64,000 nucleotides of DNA, from positions 1,054,001 through 1,118,000 of the forward strand of contig NZ_JADYWU010000001.1 in assembly GCF_015864665.1 (NCBI RefSeq), written 5' to 3'. Under the pieces are notes generated by a model. It was not told where the DNA came from, ran no database searches, and was given only the letters and a program-made list of their open reading frames with translations. The stretch comes from Salinibacterium sp. SWN167 (GTDB taxonomy: Bacteria > Actinomycetota > Actinomycetes > Actinomycetales > Microbacteriaceae). Below, in pieces: positions 54,749 to 64,000 of the stretch (position 1 is the first letter of the stretch; each line of letters starts with the position of its first letter). Made by a program: the position numbers and the translations under genes.

Positions 54749-56476
54749 ATGCACACTTTTTTGACGGCCAGAGCCGGAATTTACCGAGTCGCGGCTATCG
54801 CCGCGGCTGTAGCCATGCTGGCGACAGGTGCTGTCGTTTCAGCTCCAGCGACCGCTGCTTATGCCATCAGCGGCAGCGAGTTCGACCCGGGAAACATCAT
54901 TAGCGACGATGAGTTCTACGACGGTTCCGCGATGACTCAGAGTGAAATTCAGGCATTCTTGAACGCGAATTCTGGTGCGCTCAAGACCCTGCGCCAAGAC
55001 GTCGAGACGCGAGCGAAAGAAATCTCGCAGACCACCGGAAACTTGATCTGTAACGAGATTAAGGGCGGCAGCAATCTGCTGGCCTCGACGATCATTTATC
55101 GGGCACAGGTCGCATGCGGAATCAGCGCGAAAGTCATTTTGGTGACTTTGCAAAAAGAGCAAGGGCTGATCACTAACCCCAACCCCACCTCGTGGAACAT
55201 CAACAATGCGCTTGGCTATGGTTGCCCCGATGACACCGGTTGCTCCGATGATGCGCAAGGCTTCGGCTTTCAGGTGTTCACGGGAACCCGTCAATTCAAG
55301 GCCTACAAGGCCGCTAACTTCGCCAAGCAACCTGGCACCTTCAGCATCGCCTACTACCCGGGTGACAACACCTGCGGCAGTAAGACAGTAAAGATTTCTA
55401 ACTACGCCACCGCGGCCCTCTACAACTACACGCCGTACGTACCCAACGCCGCAGCGTTAGCCAATCTTGGCGGTGTCGGCGATGAGTGTTCTTCCTACGG
55501 AAACCGCAACTTCTGGTACTACTACTATTCGTGGTTCGGCAATCCCACTGACATCACGCCTGATGTTTCCGTTTCTCGGGTGAGTGGAGACGACCGGTTC
55601 GTTGTTTCAGCGGCACTCTCCGCTAAGGCGTACCCCGACTCCGGTATCGACCGCGTCTACGTCGCAACAGGAACGGACTTTCCCGATGCCTTGAGCGCGG
55701 CAGCTGCTGCGGCGCTATTCGATGGCCCCCTACTTTTGGTGGCATCGTCCAGTGTTCCGTCGAGTACCAGTGCTGAACTGAAACGACTGAAGCCAGCAGA
55801 GATAGTTGTTGTCGGAGGCACGGGAGCAGTTTCGAAATCTGTCTATAACAGTCTGGCTGGTTATGCATCAAAGATCTCGCGTATTTCCGGTGATGATCGG
55901 TACGAATCCTCGCGGCTGATTGCAGAATCTGCCTTCCCCGCAGGTACGACGACGTCGGCGTATATCGCCACTGGAACGACTTTCGCTGATGCCCTTTCTG
56001 CGAGCTCCGCGGCCGCGGCCGACGGTAGCCCCGTGATTCTGGTTCCCGGCAATTCATCCAAGCTAGATTCGGCAACGAAATCGCTGCTGACGAAGCTGGG
56101 AATCACGAGCGTGAAGATTGCTGGCGGTACAGCAGCGGTCAGCAGCGGTATCGAATCGAGCCTCAAGTCGTTACTGGGCGCATCCAACGTCGAGAGAATC
56201 GGCGGAAGCGACCGATTCGTTGTGTCGGCTGCAATCAATAACGCTGCGTTCGACGATGCCCATACGGTTTATCTGGCATCCGGGTACAACTTTCCTGACG
56301 CGCTCTCTGGTGCAGCGGTCGCCGGTGCGCAGTCAGTGCCGCTTTACATCGTGCAAACGACCTGTGTCCCGAAGGCAATGCTTCAAGACATCGTGGATCT
56401 CGGGGCGACCAAAGTCGTGCTTCTCGGAGGCACCAGTGCGTTGACTAGTAAAGTCGCAAAACTCACCACCTGCTAA
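54749..56476 (+). CDS. Secreted protein with N-terminal hydrolase-like domain and cell-wall-binding (CWB2) repeats
   Basis: The 575-residue protein starts with a signal peptide (residues 1-31, hydrophobic core VAAIAAAVAMLATGAVV, cleavage near ATAAYA). A domain of about 235 residues follows, with CNEIKGGSNLLASTIIYRAQ, LVTLQKEQGLI, six or seven cysteines and NFWYYYYSWFG; it resembles lytic or lysozyme-like domains in actinobacterial surface proteins. Three CWB2 repeats complete it, beginning VSGDDRFVVS, ISGDDRYESS and IGGSDRFVVS, each with a FPDALSA- or FADALSA-type segment and a VVGGT-type segment. CWB2 repeats bind secondary wall polymers. GGGGG lies 8 nt before the ATG; a TTG at 54734 is an alternative. 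Confidence 0.87.
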   Translation: MHTFLTARAGIYRVAAIAAAVAMLATGAVVSAPATAAYAISGSEFDPGNIISDDEFYDGSAMTQSEIQAFLNANSGALKTLRQDVETRAKEISQTTGNLICNEIKGGSNLLASTIIYRAQVACGISAKVILVTLQKEQGLITNPNPTSWNINNALGYGCPDDTGCSDDAQGFGFQVFTGTRQFKAYKAANFAKQPGTFSIAYYPGDNTCGSKTVKISNYATAALYNYTPYVPNAAALANLGGVGDECSSYGNRNFWYYYYSWFGNPTDITPDVSVSRVSGDDRFVVSAALSAKAYPDSGIDRVYVATGTDFPDALSAAAAAALFDGPLLLVASSSVPSSTSAELKRLKPAEIVVVGGTGAVSKSVYNSLAGYASKISRISGDDRYESSRLIAESAFPAGTTTSAYIATGTTFADALSASSAAAADGSPVILVPGNSSKLDSATKSLLTKLGITSVKIAGGTAAVSSGIESSLKSLLGASNVERIGGSDRFVVSAAINNAAFDDAHTVYLASGYNFPDALSGAAVAGAQSVPLYIVQTTCVPKAMLQDIVDLGATKVVLLGGTSALTSKVAKLTTC

Positions 56477-56480
56477 CTCC

Positions 56481-56486
56481 TAGACT
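56481..56486 (+). promoter_or_regulatory. -10 box TAGACT of galE (leaderless)
   Basis: TAGACT is followed by GGTTTC and the ATG at 56493; no Shine-Dalgarno is present. Confidence 0.6.
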
Positions 56487-56492
56487 GGTTTC

Positions 56493-57461
56493 ATGCGCGT
56501 TCTCGTTACCGGCGGAGCCGGCTATATCGGTGCCCACACTGTCCGCCTGCTCGTTGATCGCGGAGACGAGGTTGTTGTTCTCGATAACCTCGGGTCGGGA
56601 CAAGCTGATCGAATCCGCGATGTGCCGTTCGTCAGGATGGATTTGGCGGCAGCGCCTGTGAGTGAGATCGAGGCTGTGCTCCGAGATAACACGATCGATG
56701 CAGTCATCCACTTTGCTGCCCACAAGCAAGTGGGGGAATCCGTGGCAAAGCCTGCTCTCTACTACGCCGACAACGTGGGCGCAGTCGCCAAGTTGCTCAT
56801 GGCGATGGAAAATGCGGGTGTCAACAAGCTCGTGTTCTCGTCGTCTGCTGCGGTGTATGGCAATGCCTCAGGTGCGATTTCAGAGGCTGCCCTAGCGCAG
56901 CCCATTAGTCCGTATGGTGCCACCAAGCTGGTCGGTGAGCAGATCATTACAGCCGCGGCCGAGGCTTGGCCATTGAGGGCCGCCAGCCTGCGCTACTTCA
57001 ATGTCGCAGGAGCCGGCAGCGCCGAGCTCGCAGACACGGTGGCCTTCAACTTAATTCCTATCTGTCTTGATCGGATCGCCGACAATCAGCCGCCCGTAAT
57101 TTTTGGTGACGACTATGACACTGCAGACGGCACGTGCGTGCGTGATTACGTACATGTCGTGGACGTTGCTGAAGCGCACCTGGCTGTCTTGGATGCCCTT
57201 CCGCGCGACCCGGGAAACATCATTTTGAATGTCGGCACCGGAATAGGCACGAGCGTTCGTGAGATCGTCGACGCTCTTATCGAGGTGTCAGGAACACGCC
57301 TATTGGCTGATGTGCAACCTCGTCGTGCGGGTGATCCTGCGGCGATCGTCGGTGATATCAATGCGATCAAAGCGTTCACAGGGTGGAGTGCCCGCTTCGG
57401 TGTCGAGGACATCGTGAACTCAGCGTGGGATGCTCGTCAGTCTGCGTCTGCGCGGCGATAG
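56493..57461 (+). CDS. galE: UDP-glucose 4-epimerase
   Basis: The 322-residue SDR enzyme interconverts UDP-glucose and UDP-galactose. It has the NAD site VLVTGGAGYIGAHTVRLL, FAAHKQVGESV, the serine block VFSSSAAVYG and the catalytic YGATKLVGE (Y-x3-K). DYDTADGTCVRDYVHVVDVA is the GalE signature. It supplies UDP-Gal for glf at 21.2 kb. It is convergent with the O-antigen-ligase-like genes, with 3 nt between stops. Confidence 0.92.
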   Translation: MRVLVTGGAGYIGAHTVRLLVDRGDEVVVLDNLGSGQADRIRDVPFVRMDLAAAPVSEIEAVLRDNTIDAVIHFAAHKQVGESVAKPALYYADNVGAVAKLLMAMENAGVNKLVFSSSAAVYGNASGAISEAALAQPISPYGATKLVGEQIITAAAEAWPLRAASLRYFNVAGAGSAELADTVAFNLIPICLDRIADNQPPVIFGDDYDTADGTCVRDYVHVVDVAEAHLAVLDALPRDPGNIILNVGTGIGTSVREIVDALIEVSGTRLLADVQPRRAGDPAAIVGDINAIKAFTGWSARFGVEDIVNSAWDARQSASARR

Positions 57462-57464
57462 AAC

Positions 57465-58763
57465 CTAAATTCCGGGCGAAACACTCGAGTCGAGCGCACG
57501 GCGCCAGCTGAGCTCTCGCGACGCTTTGACGCAGCACACGACGAAAGTGAGCCAGCCGAAGTCGGTCAAGATTGAGCTCTCTGCAAGTGCACCGATAGCT
57601 AGTGCCAGTAGCACGAGAGCGGGCCAGGCAAAGACGATGCTGCGCCGGCGGGAGGCTAAAAGCCATGAGCGCGTGAAAGCTAAGCCGAGCAGTCCGACAA
57701 AAATGAGAAACCCGACGACGCCGAGTTGGAACCATACATCGAGGTACGCGTTGTGTGCGGAGTCGGGTACCCGGGAATCAAAGGATCTGAACGCGAGATA
57801 CGGTGCGACGGTGGCATCCCACGGACCGATCCAGCCCCAACCTTCGAGCCGATAATTGTCTTCTAGCGTCCATAACTGCCGCCACACGCCCACTCGATAG
57901 GCGAGTTCATCGCTCGCATCGAACCACGCCACGATTGTTGTTCGAGAAAGCCAGCTCAGGAGCAGGGTGGCCGCGGTGAATGCCATCAGAAGTATCTGCC
58001 AATAGCGTCGGCGCCCGGAGGGAACTCGGCGCAGAGCAACAAGCGCGCCGGTGGCAGCGGCAATGATTAGCCCAGCCCCGAGGGCGAGCGGAGACTGCGA
58101 CAGCAAGAGAACTAGCGCCGCTGTAATGAGTGAACCGATCGCGAGATTGCGTTCGACGGATCGTGTTGAGTATTCGATCGCGAAGGTGATGAACGCGATG
58201 AGGGCGATCATGCCGAGATTATTCCGAGTGCCGAAAATACCTTGGATTGGTTCCGCTGTGCCCAGGTTTCCTTGGATCAGAAGCGCATCTAACGAGGAAT
58301 CGAAAATGAGGCCCGTGAGAATCTCAAAAACCAGAGAGACCACGAGAGCTGCCCTCAGCACATCACCAAAAGCCCGCACGATTTGGATTGTGTCGCGCAC
58401 CAGGGCGACATAGATACCCATAATGGTGAGCATCAGCAAGTAGAGCGCACTCGCTACGCTCTCCGCACGGTACTGCGACCATGCCACGGAGAGCCAGACC
58501 CAGCCCGTGAAAAGGATGAGTGAAATCGGCACCAGGGCACGCCAGCCAATATCCTTCCACTGCGCCCATGCCGACAGCGAGACAAGCACGACGAGGAGCA
58601 CCAAGGCGGCGAGAAAGCCAGGAGTGCCTAAAACGGTTCGCAGAAAGAATGCCGCTACCGTGGTGCCGATGACGACAGTGCTGAGCGCTGCGGACGTTCG
58701 AGGCGACGACAGGATCACCGCGCCGGCATTCGTCGCGGTGTTCAGGGCGGAGCGGGAAATCAT
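57465..58763 (-). CDS. O-antigen ligase/Wzy-like polymerase (first of tandem pair)
   Basis: The 432-residue membrane protein has about 11-12 transmembrane helices. A long extracytoplasmic loop contains GWGWIGPWDATVAPY and SAHNAYLDVWFQLGVVGFLI, the conserved H-N-x-Y/W-L-D segment of the O-antigen ligase/Wzy family. In Gram-positives such proteins polymerise lipid-linked repeat units or ligate glycans. It overlaps the next paralogue by 4 nt. Confidence 0.83.
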   Translation of the reverse strand: MISRSALNTATNAGAVILSSPRTSAALSTVVIGTTVAAFFLRTVLGTPGFLAALVLLVVLVSLSAWAQWKDIGWRALVPISLILFTGWVWLSVAWSQYRAESVASALYLLMLTIMGIYVALVRDTIQIVRAFGDVLRAALVVSLVFEILTGLIFDSSLDALLIQGNLGTAEPIQGIFGTRNNLGMIALIAFITFAIEYSTRSVERNLAIGSLITAALVLLLSQSPLALGAGLIIAAATGALVALRRVPSGRRRYWQILLMAFTAATLLLSWLSRTTIVAWFDASDELAYRVGVWRQLWTLEDNYRLEGWGWIGPWDATVAPYLAFRSFDSRVPDSAHNAYLDVWFQLGVVGFLIFVGLLGLAFTRSWLLASRRRSIVFAWPALVLLALAIGALAESSILTDFGWLTFVVCCVKASRELSWRRALDSSVSPGI

Positions 58764-60088
58764 TGACGAACTCCCGCCCAGTCGGGGCGTTTCGCCTTCA
58801 CCGCAATAATGACGAGTAGGTACAAGCCGTATTCCCCAAGCAAGCGGCTTTCGGGGATCGATTGCACGGCCAGGGCGATCATGACGAGCACGGGCCAGAC
58901 CGAGCCGGCGGTGAAGGCCAGTCGTTCACCGGCAGCGCGCTGGGGCCGGTCAGTGGCGAGTGACCACGTGCGAATCAGCGTCGTCAGCACTAGCGCGCCA
59001 AAGAAGGCGACGCCCACGAATCCGAGCTGGAGCCAAATATCAAGCCAGGCATCGTGTGCCTGCACCTGCACAACGCCGTTGCGCTGCGCGAGACCGGCGA
59101 ACGGCTCTGCCCAGGGCATCCAGACGCTGACCCACCCCCAGCCGAAGCCGGTTCGTTGTTGCGCAAGCTCGCTGACGCTCTGCCAAATTTCGGCTCGTCC
59201 GGTGAGATCTTCGCTCTTGCTGAGTAACGCAAAAACGGATTCACGGAACATCAGCGCCGCTGCGATGGCAGCGGCGCTGAGTGCGACAAAGGTGATCTGA
59301 GCCACGGCACTCGATCGAGACGTGCGGCGAGTACGGATAATAAGGATCGCGGTTGCCGTAACGATCACGGCGACCAGGGCAAGCGTGACAGTTGCCGACC
59401 TCGCCAAGAACAGCGTTAGGCCAGCCAGCGCGAGCCACGTGATCGATGTGAAACGTTTCGTGGTGCCTTGAGCCCATTGGATAGCGAACACAATTAATGC
59501 GAGAAGCGCGAGAAAGCCTATGTGGTTGGCGTTGCCAACGATGCCTTGGATCCGGCCGCCATCGAGGGCATCAAAGAGCACGTTACGCGACCAGAGCAAC
59601 ATGATGGGCAGCGGGCCATCCGGGTTCACGGTGAGCTCTGGTTGCGGCGCGAGCGGAGCGACGGGGTGGCGAATGATGGTCGCGACGATTAGCTCAAAAG
59701 CGATCGATAAGCCGAGAAGAATGCGGAGTGCTCGTGCCGTAGCATCGAGAACTTCTTGCCACGAGAAGCTGGTTGCTACGGCGAGTGCGCCGATCACTGT
59801 CAGCCATGTGTTGAGCAATCCCAGCGCGGTGGCGCCGGGATAAAATGACCAGATAATTGACAGTGTCGCCAGCGCCATGAACGCGATGAGCGGATACGGG
59901 AGACCACCGATGCTCCACTGCTGACGGTTGGCAATGAGAATGTACAGCGACACTGCGCCAAGCACCACGGCTAGGGTGACAAAAACACCCCAGCCGAAGG
60001 AGTAGCGCCAGGCGTCGCCGCCTAAAATGACTAGTAGCGACGCGCTAAGAAACCACGCCCGCGCCCGGGGGCTTGCTAAAAGTCGCAT
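58760..60088 (-). CDS. O-antigen ligase/Wzy-like polymerase (second of tandem pair)
   Basis: The 442-residue paralogue has about 11-12 helices, the loop GFGWGWVSVWMPWAEPF and QAHDAWLDIWLQLGFVGVAFF. The two proteins share layout, including the position of the GWGW loop, and probably arose by duplication. Two such enzymes could serve two polymers or two linkages. It lies 9 nt downstream of the acyl-CoA dehydrogenase stop and starts at an ATG at 60088. Confidence 0.83.
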   Translation of the reverse strand: MRLLASPRARAWFLSASLLVILGGDAWRYSFGWGVFVTLAVVLGAVSLYILIANRQQWSIGGLPYPLIAFMALATLSIIWSFYPGATALGLLNTWLTVIGALAVATSFSWQEVLDATARALRILLGLSIAFELIVATIIRHPVAPLAPQPELTVNPDGPLPIMLLWSRNVLFDALDGGRIQGIVGNANHIGFLALLALIVFAIQWAQGTTKRFTSITWLALAGLTLFLARSATVTLALVAVIVTATAILIIRTRRTSRSSAVAQITFVALSAAAIAAALMFRESVFALLSKSEDLTGRAEIWQSVSELAQQRTGFGWGWVSVWMPWAEPFAGLAQRNGVVQVQAHDAWLDIWLQLGFVGVAFFGALVLTTLIRTWSLATDRPQRAAGERLAFTAGSVWPVLVMIALAVQSIPESRLLGEYGLYLLVIIAVKAKRPDWAGVRQ

Positions 60089-60097
60089 GACGCAAGA

Positions 60098-61282
60098 TTA
60101 GACGAATGCTGCCTTGCCTGTGATGGCGCGACCCACGATGAGCGTGTTCATTTCGCGAGTTCCTTCATAGGAGTAGATCGCTTCAGCATCAGCGAAGTGG
60201 CGCATTACTCCGTAGTCGAGAACGATTCCGTTGCCGCCGAGGACTTCGCGGCACCAAGCGACAGTCTCACGCATCCGACTTGCTGTGTATTCCTTGGCAA
60301 GGGCTGCATGCTCATCCTTCTGGATGCCCTCATCGAGCATTTCGGAAACTCGAGTAACCATTCCGATGGAGGCAGTGATGTTACCGAGGCTCTTGGCGAG
60401 GTGTTCTTGAACGAGTTGGTGGCTGCTGATGGTCTTGCCGAACTGCACGCGCTCGCCGGTGTATTTGACGGCGGCTTCGTACGCTCCGATGGAGTTTCCG
60501 ACTGCAGCCCACGCCACTTCGGCGCGAGTAAGGCGCAACACTGCTGCGGTGTCGCGGAACGATGTGGAGTTCTGCAGGCGGTTCGACTCCGGAACGATGA
60601 CATCCTCAAGAACAATGTCTGCGTTCTGCACGATGCGCAGCGCCTGCTTGTTCTCGATGCGGGTGGCTGAGTAGCCGGGGGTGCTCGTCGGAACGATGAA
60701 GCCCTTGACCTGGTTGTCGGCTTCGTCGCGTGCCCAGATGATCGTGACGTCGCTGATTGAGCCGCTGCCGATCCACCGCTTTGCACCGTTGATGATCCAG
60801 TTGTCACCCTCGCGCTTGGCGACGGTCTGGAGTCCCTGTGCCGTATCGGAGCCGGAGAGCGGCTCAGTGAGGCCGAAGGCGCCGAGCAGTTCACCCGAGG
60901 CAAACTTGGGCAGCCATTCGTCGCGCTGTTCTTGCGAGCCAGCCACACCGATCGCTCCCATGACAAGACCGTTCTGCATTCCGACCAGTGTGGCGACGCT
61001 GGCGTCTACCCGAGCAAGCTCGAGGGCGACCCAGCCGCGGAAGACCGCCGAGTTGGGGAAGGGCTGGGTTTCAGCCCACGGGAGACCGAAGAGCCCGAGG
61101 TCGGCGAGGCCCTTGAAGATCACGTCACGATCGAAGAACTCGGCCTTGGCCCACAGATCATTGGCGATCGGGCGCACCTCTTTATCGAGAAATGCGCGCA
61201 GCTTCAGGATGGTGTCTTTTTCCTGATCGGTCAGCGCATTCTCGTAGCCGTAGAAGTCGCTGCTGAGGGTCTCAAATGACAT
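60098..61282 (-). CDS. Acyl-CoA dehydrogenase, glutaryl-CoA dehydrogenase-like
   Basis: The 394-residue flavoprotein has GAFGLTEPLSGSDTAQGLQT (FAD and substrate), KRWIGSGSISDVTIIWAR and the C-terminal YSYEGTREMNTLIVGRAITG, where the glutamate of YEGT is the catalytic base of the glutaryl-CoA branch. It oxidises an acyl-CoA to the enoyl form. The ATG at 61282 has GGAGC 7 nt upstream; a longer in-frame opening to 62257 runs through the manA gene and is not credible. Its place among glycan genes appears incidental. Confidence 0.9.
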   Translation of the reverse strand: MSFETLSSDFYGYENALTDQEKDTILKLRAFLDKEVRPIANDLWAKAEFFDRDVIFKGLADLGLFGLPWAETQPFPNSAVFRGWVALELARVDASVATLVGMQNGLVMGAIGVAGSQEQRDEWLPKFASGELLGAFGLTEPLSGSDTAQGLQTVAKREGDNWIINGAKRWIGSGSISDVTIIWARDEADNQVKGFIVPTSTPGYSATRIENKQALRIVQNADIVLEDVIVPESNRLQNSTSFRDTAAVLRLTRAEVAWAAVGNSIGAYEAAVKYTGERVQFGKTISSHQLVQEHLAKSLGNITASIGMVTRVSEMLDEGIQKDEHAALAKEYTASRMRETVAWCREVLGGNGIVLDYGVMRHFADAEAIYSYEGTREMNTLIVGRAITGKAAFV

Positions 61283-61390
61283 AGTCTTCGCTCCATTGCT
61301 TATCGAAATCACTGCGATCCTAAAGCGTGAGTACGCGTCGTTTCTAGACGGTTGGTACTTTGGGCTAACGCTTCGAGAAGAGTGGACTGA

Positions 61391-62575
61391 ATGTTTGTAG
61401 GCATCACTAATACGCCTCGCGATTACGCGTGGGGCTCCGCTGGCGAAATCTCTGCGCTTCTGGGCACGGAGCCGACGGGAAAGCCCGAGGCGGAGCTCTG
61501 GCTCGGTGCGCACCCGGGGAGCCCCAGCGTTATCCTCGACCCCGCGCAGGCGGGAGGCGCGAGCGATCTGCACGAGTGGATCCAGCGCGACGCCGTGCAC
61601 GTCGTGGGCGAGGGAGTCGAGCGGCTTCCCTTCCTGCTCAAGGTGCTCGCTGCGGGAGCACCGCTCTCCTTGCAAGCTCATCCCACTCCCGAGCAGGCTG
61701 CTGAGGGCTTCGCGCGTGAGAACGCGGCAGGCATTCCGTTGACGGCGCCATTCCGCAACTACAAAGACGCGTCCGCTAAGCCAGAACTTATCGTTGCCGT
61801 GAGTGACACATTTGAGGCGCTGTGCGGTTTTCGCTCGATGGCCGACACCCGAGCATCCATCGATCGCCTTGCTGAATTGGATGCCGCCAGCAGCGCCCCG
61901 CACCTGGCCTTGTTCACCGAGTGGTTGGCTTTCGCTCGCGCTGATTCCGACTTGCGGGCGATGTTCGAGTGGCTCATCTCCGCCGCGCAGCCAGTGCCGG
62001 AGCTCGTGGAGCGGGTTACCGCGCTCGCCGAAGCTGACAAAGCGAGCAACGAATTCGCCCTCGTGCGCACGCTTGCCGGCTACTACGCCGGCGACCCCGG
62101 CGTGTTGATTTCGTTGATGTTGAACCATGTGACGCTCGCCAAGGGCGAGGCGCTGTTTTTGCCTGCGGGCAACATCCACGCCTATCTGCGGGGGCTGGGC
62201 ATTGAGCTCATGGCGTCGTCTGACAACGTGCTGCGCGGTGGACTCACTCCGAAGCACGTTGATGTTCCCGAACTATTAAGCGTTCTCGACTTCTCGGCGA
62301 GCCCGGTGCCCTATCTGGCCCCCGAGCCCGTCGGGGCAACAGCACGAGTGTTCCGGCCGCCCGTGCGTGACTTCCAGCTTCTTGAAGTGGCCAAGGATGC
62401 GACGCTCGAGCTGCACAGTGCGGCAATCCTGTTGTGTACGGCCGGGCAATTCGTTGTCGACGGTAGCGAGAACTCAACGTCGCTCTCGCGCGGGGAAACA
62501 GTTTTCGTGACGGGCGATGAGAGTGTGCTCACGGTGCGGGGCGCCGGTCAGTTGTTTGTGGCGGCAACGCAATAG
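61391..62575 (+). CDS. manA: Mannose-6-phosphate isomerase, class I
   Basis: The 394-residue enzyme interconverts fructose-6-P and mannose-6-P, the entry to GDP-mannose. It has the zinc site LPFLLKVLAAGAPLSLQAHP (H and the following E), LPAGNIHAYLRGLGIELMAS and SSDNVLRGGLTPKHVD, the class I signature. It lies 267 nt before gmd, which uses GDP-mannose. The start has a weak GAG-rich leader. Confidence 0.92.
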   Translation: MFVGITNTPRDYAWGSAGEISALLGTEPTGKPEAELWLGAHPGSPSVILDPAQAGGASDLHEWIQRDAVHVVGEGVERLPFLLKVLAAGAPLSLQAHPTPEQAAEGFARENAAGIPLTAPFRNYKDASAKPELIVAVSDTFEALCGFRSMADTRASIDRLAELDAASSAPHLALFTEWLAFARADSDLRAMFEWLISAAQPVPELVERVTALAEADKASNEFALVRTLAGYYAGDPGVLISLMLNHVTLAKGEALFLPAGNIHAYLRGLGIELMASSDNVLRGGLTPKHVDVPELLSVLDFSASPVPYLAPEPVGATARVFRPPVRDFQLLEVAKDATLELHSAAILLCTAGQFVVDGSENSTSLSRGETVFVTGDESVLTVRGAGQLFVAATQ

Positions 62576-62841
62576 TGTTGCTGTCGCTGGAGGCGCGTGG
62601 AGGGCTTGCCGTTGGTGAGACTGTCTCGGTGCGCATTCAAGCGCTGTTCGTCTAGCGGTTGCGCGTGAAGGATGGCGCGCTCATCGTGGTGATGACGAAG
62701 TCGGATGCTGTCCCCACCGAGGTCGAAGCCGAGCGGCCGCCTGCCGCCCCTGCACGACCGTTGAAGTTCCAGTAGCGTTACTTCGGCCGACGTGTTGGCT
62801 CGGAACCTCGGCAGAGCTGACCGCAAGCAAGAGAGATCACT
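62576..62841. other. Gap between manA and gmd with a broken small reading frame
   Basis: A frame beginning GTG at 62575, overlapping the manA stop, runs 26 codons to a TAG at 62653. It continues open in the same frame to a TAG at 62773, reading VKDGALIVVMTKSDAVPTEV in the second half. It may be the remains of a small gene. No family is recognised and high-GC DNA often stays open by chance, so confidence is low. Confidence 0.25.

Positions 62842-64000
<1,159 letters not shown>

Noticed and set aside
61283-62257. In-frame 5' extension of the acyl-CoA dehydrogenase frame to 62257
   Set aside because: The extension is antisense to the well-supported manA gene, lacks family similarity, and the ATG at 61282 has a good ribosome-binding site and the normal N-terminus.

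Overview
The window looks like chromosomal DNA from a high-GC actinobacterium, most likely a Microbacteriaceae relative (family-level inference, not a search result). The reasons are the epsilon subunit of acyl-CoA carboxylase, the biotin carboxylase/BCCP fusion, purK-purE beside an LCP protein, many GTG starts, and at least seven genes whose start codon sits 6-7 nt after a TAnnnT -10 box, a leaderless-mRNA layout. About 50 credible genes and a set of decayed gene fragments are described.

Region 1 (0.1-10.5 kb) is core metabolism: tRNA-Ala(CGC), the acyl-CoA carboxylase subunits accBC, accD and accE (accBC lies about 5.7 kb from accE-accD), a Maf pyrophosphatase, a TrmA-type RNA methyltransferase, birA, and a tightly overlapped response regulator / histidine kinase / third membrane protein module.

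Region 2 (10.5-22.3 kb) begins the envelope genes: a PH-domain protein, UDP-glucose dehydrogenase, GtrA, purK, purE, an LCP ligase, a GT-B transferase, a DUF6541-like membrane protein, two GT-A transferases and UDP-galactopyranose mutase.

Region 3 (22.3-42.5 kb) is the accessory heart of the window. On the minus strand are a cytidylyltransferase, two CDP-glycerol-type polymerases, a polysaccharide pyruvyl transferase and an acyltransferase-3/SGNH protein. On the plus strand are a GlfT2-like galactofuranosyltransferase, a Wzm/Wzt (TagGH-like) exporter, LicD, a second pyruvyl transferase, a second cytidylyltransferase and an SDR epimerase, followed by a UDP-HexNAc dehydrogenase on the minus strand. 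Together they predict a galactofuranose-containing, polyol-phosphate and pyruvate-decorated wall polymer that I cannot match to a described one. Its gaps hold relics: an HNH endonuclease, an epimerase tail, rmlA, an IS481 transposase, two fragments of the UDP-HexNAc dehydrogenase, and an IS3 transposase.

Region 4 (42.6-51.5 kb) is a second glycan unit: a glycosyltransferase operon containing an ABC flippase-type exporter, three more transferases, and a GT2 plus DUF2304 pair. Region 5 (51.5-54.2 kb) encodes dehydrogenase, aminotransferase and acetyltransferase steps resembling the WbpB/E/D route to UDP-2,3-diacetamido uronic acid; the dehydrogenase at 41-42 kb could supply the first step. Region 6 (54.7-64 kb) has a secreted CWB2-repeat protein, galE, two tandem O-antigen-ligase/Wzy-like proteins, an acyl-CoA dehydrogenase, manA, gmd and the start of a second GDP-sugar dehydratase-like gene cut by the window edge.

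Thus sugar-nucleotide supply (UDP-Gal/Galf, UDP-uronic acids, GDP-deoxysugars, CDP-polyols), assembly, export by two ABC systems, possible Wzy polymerisation and LCP attachment to the wall all lie within about 50 kb.
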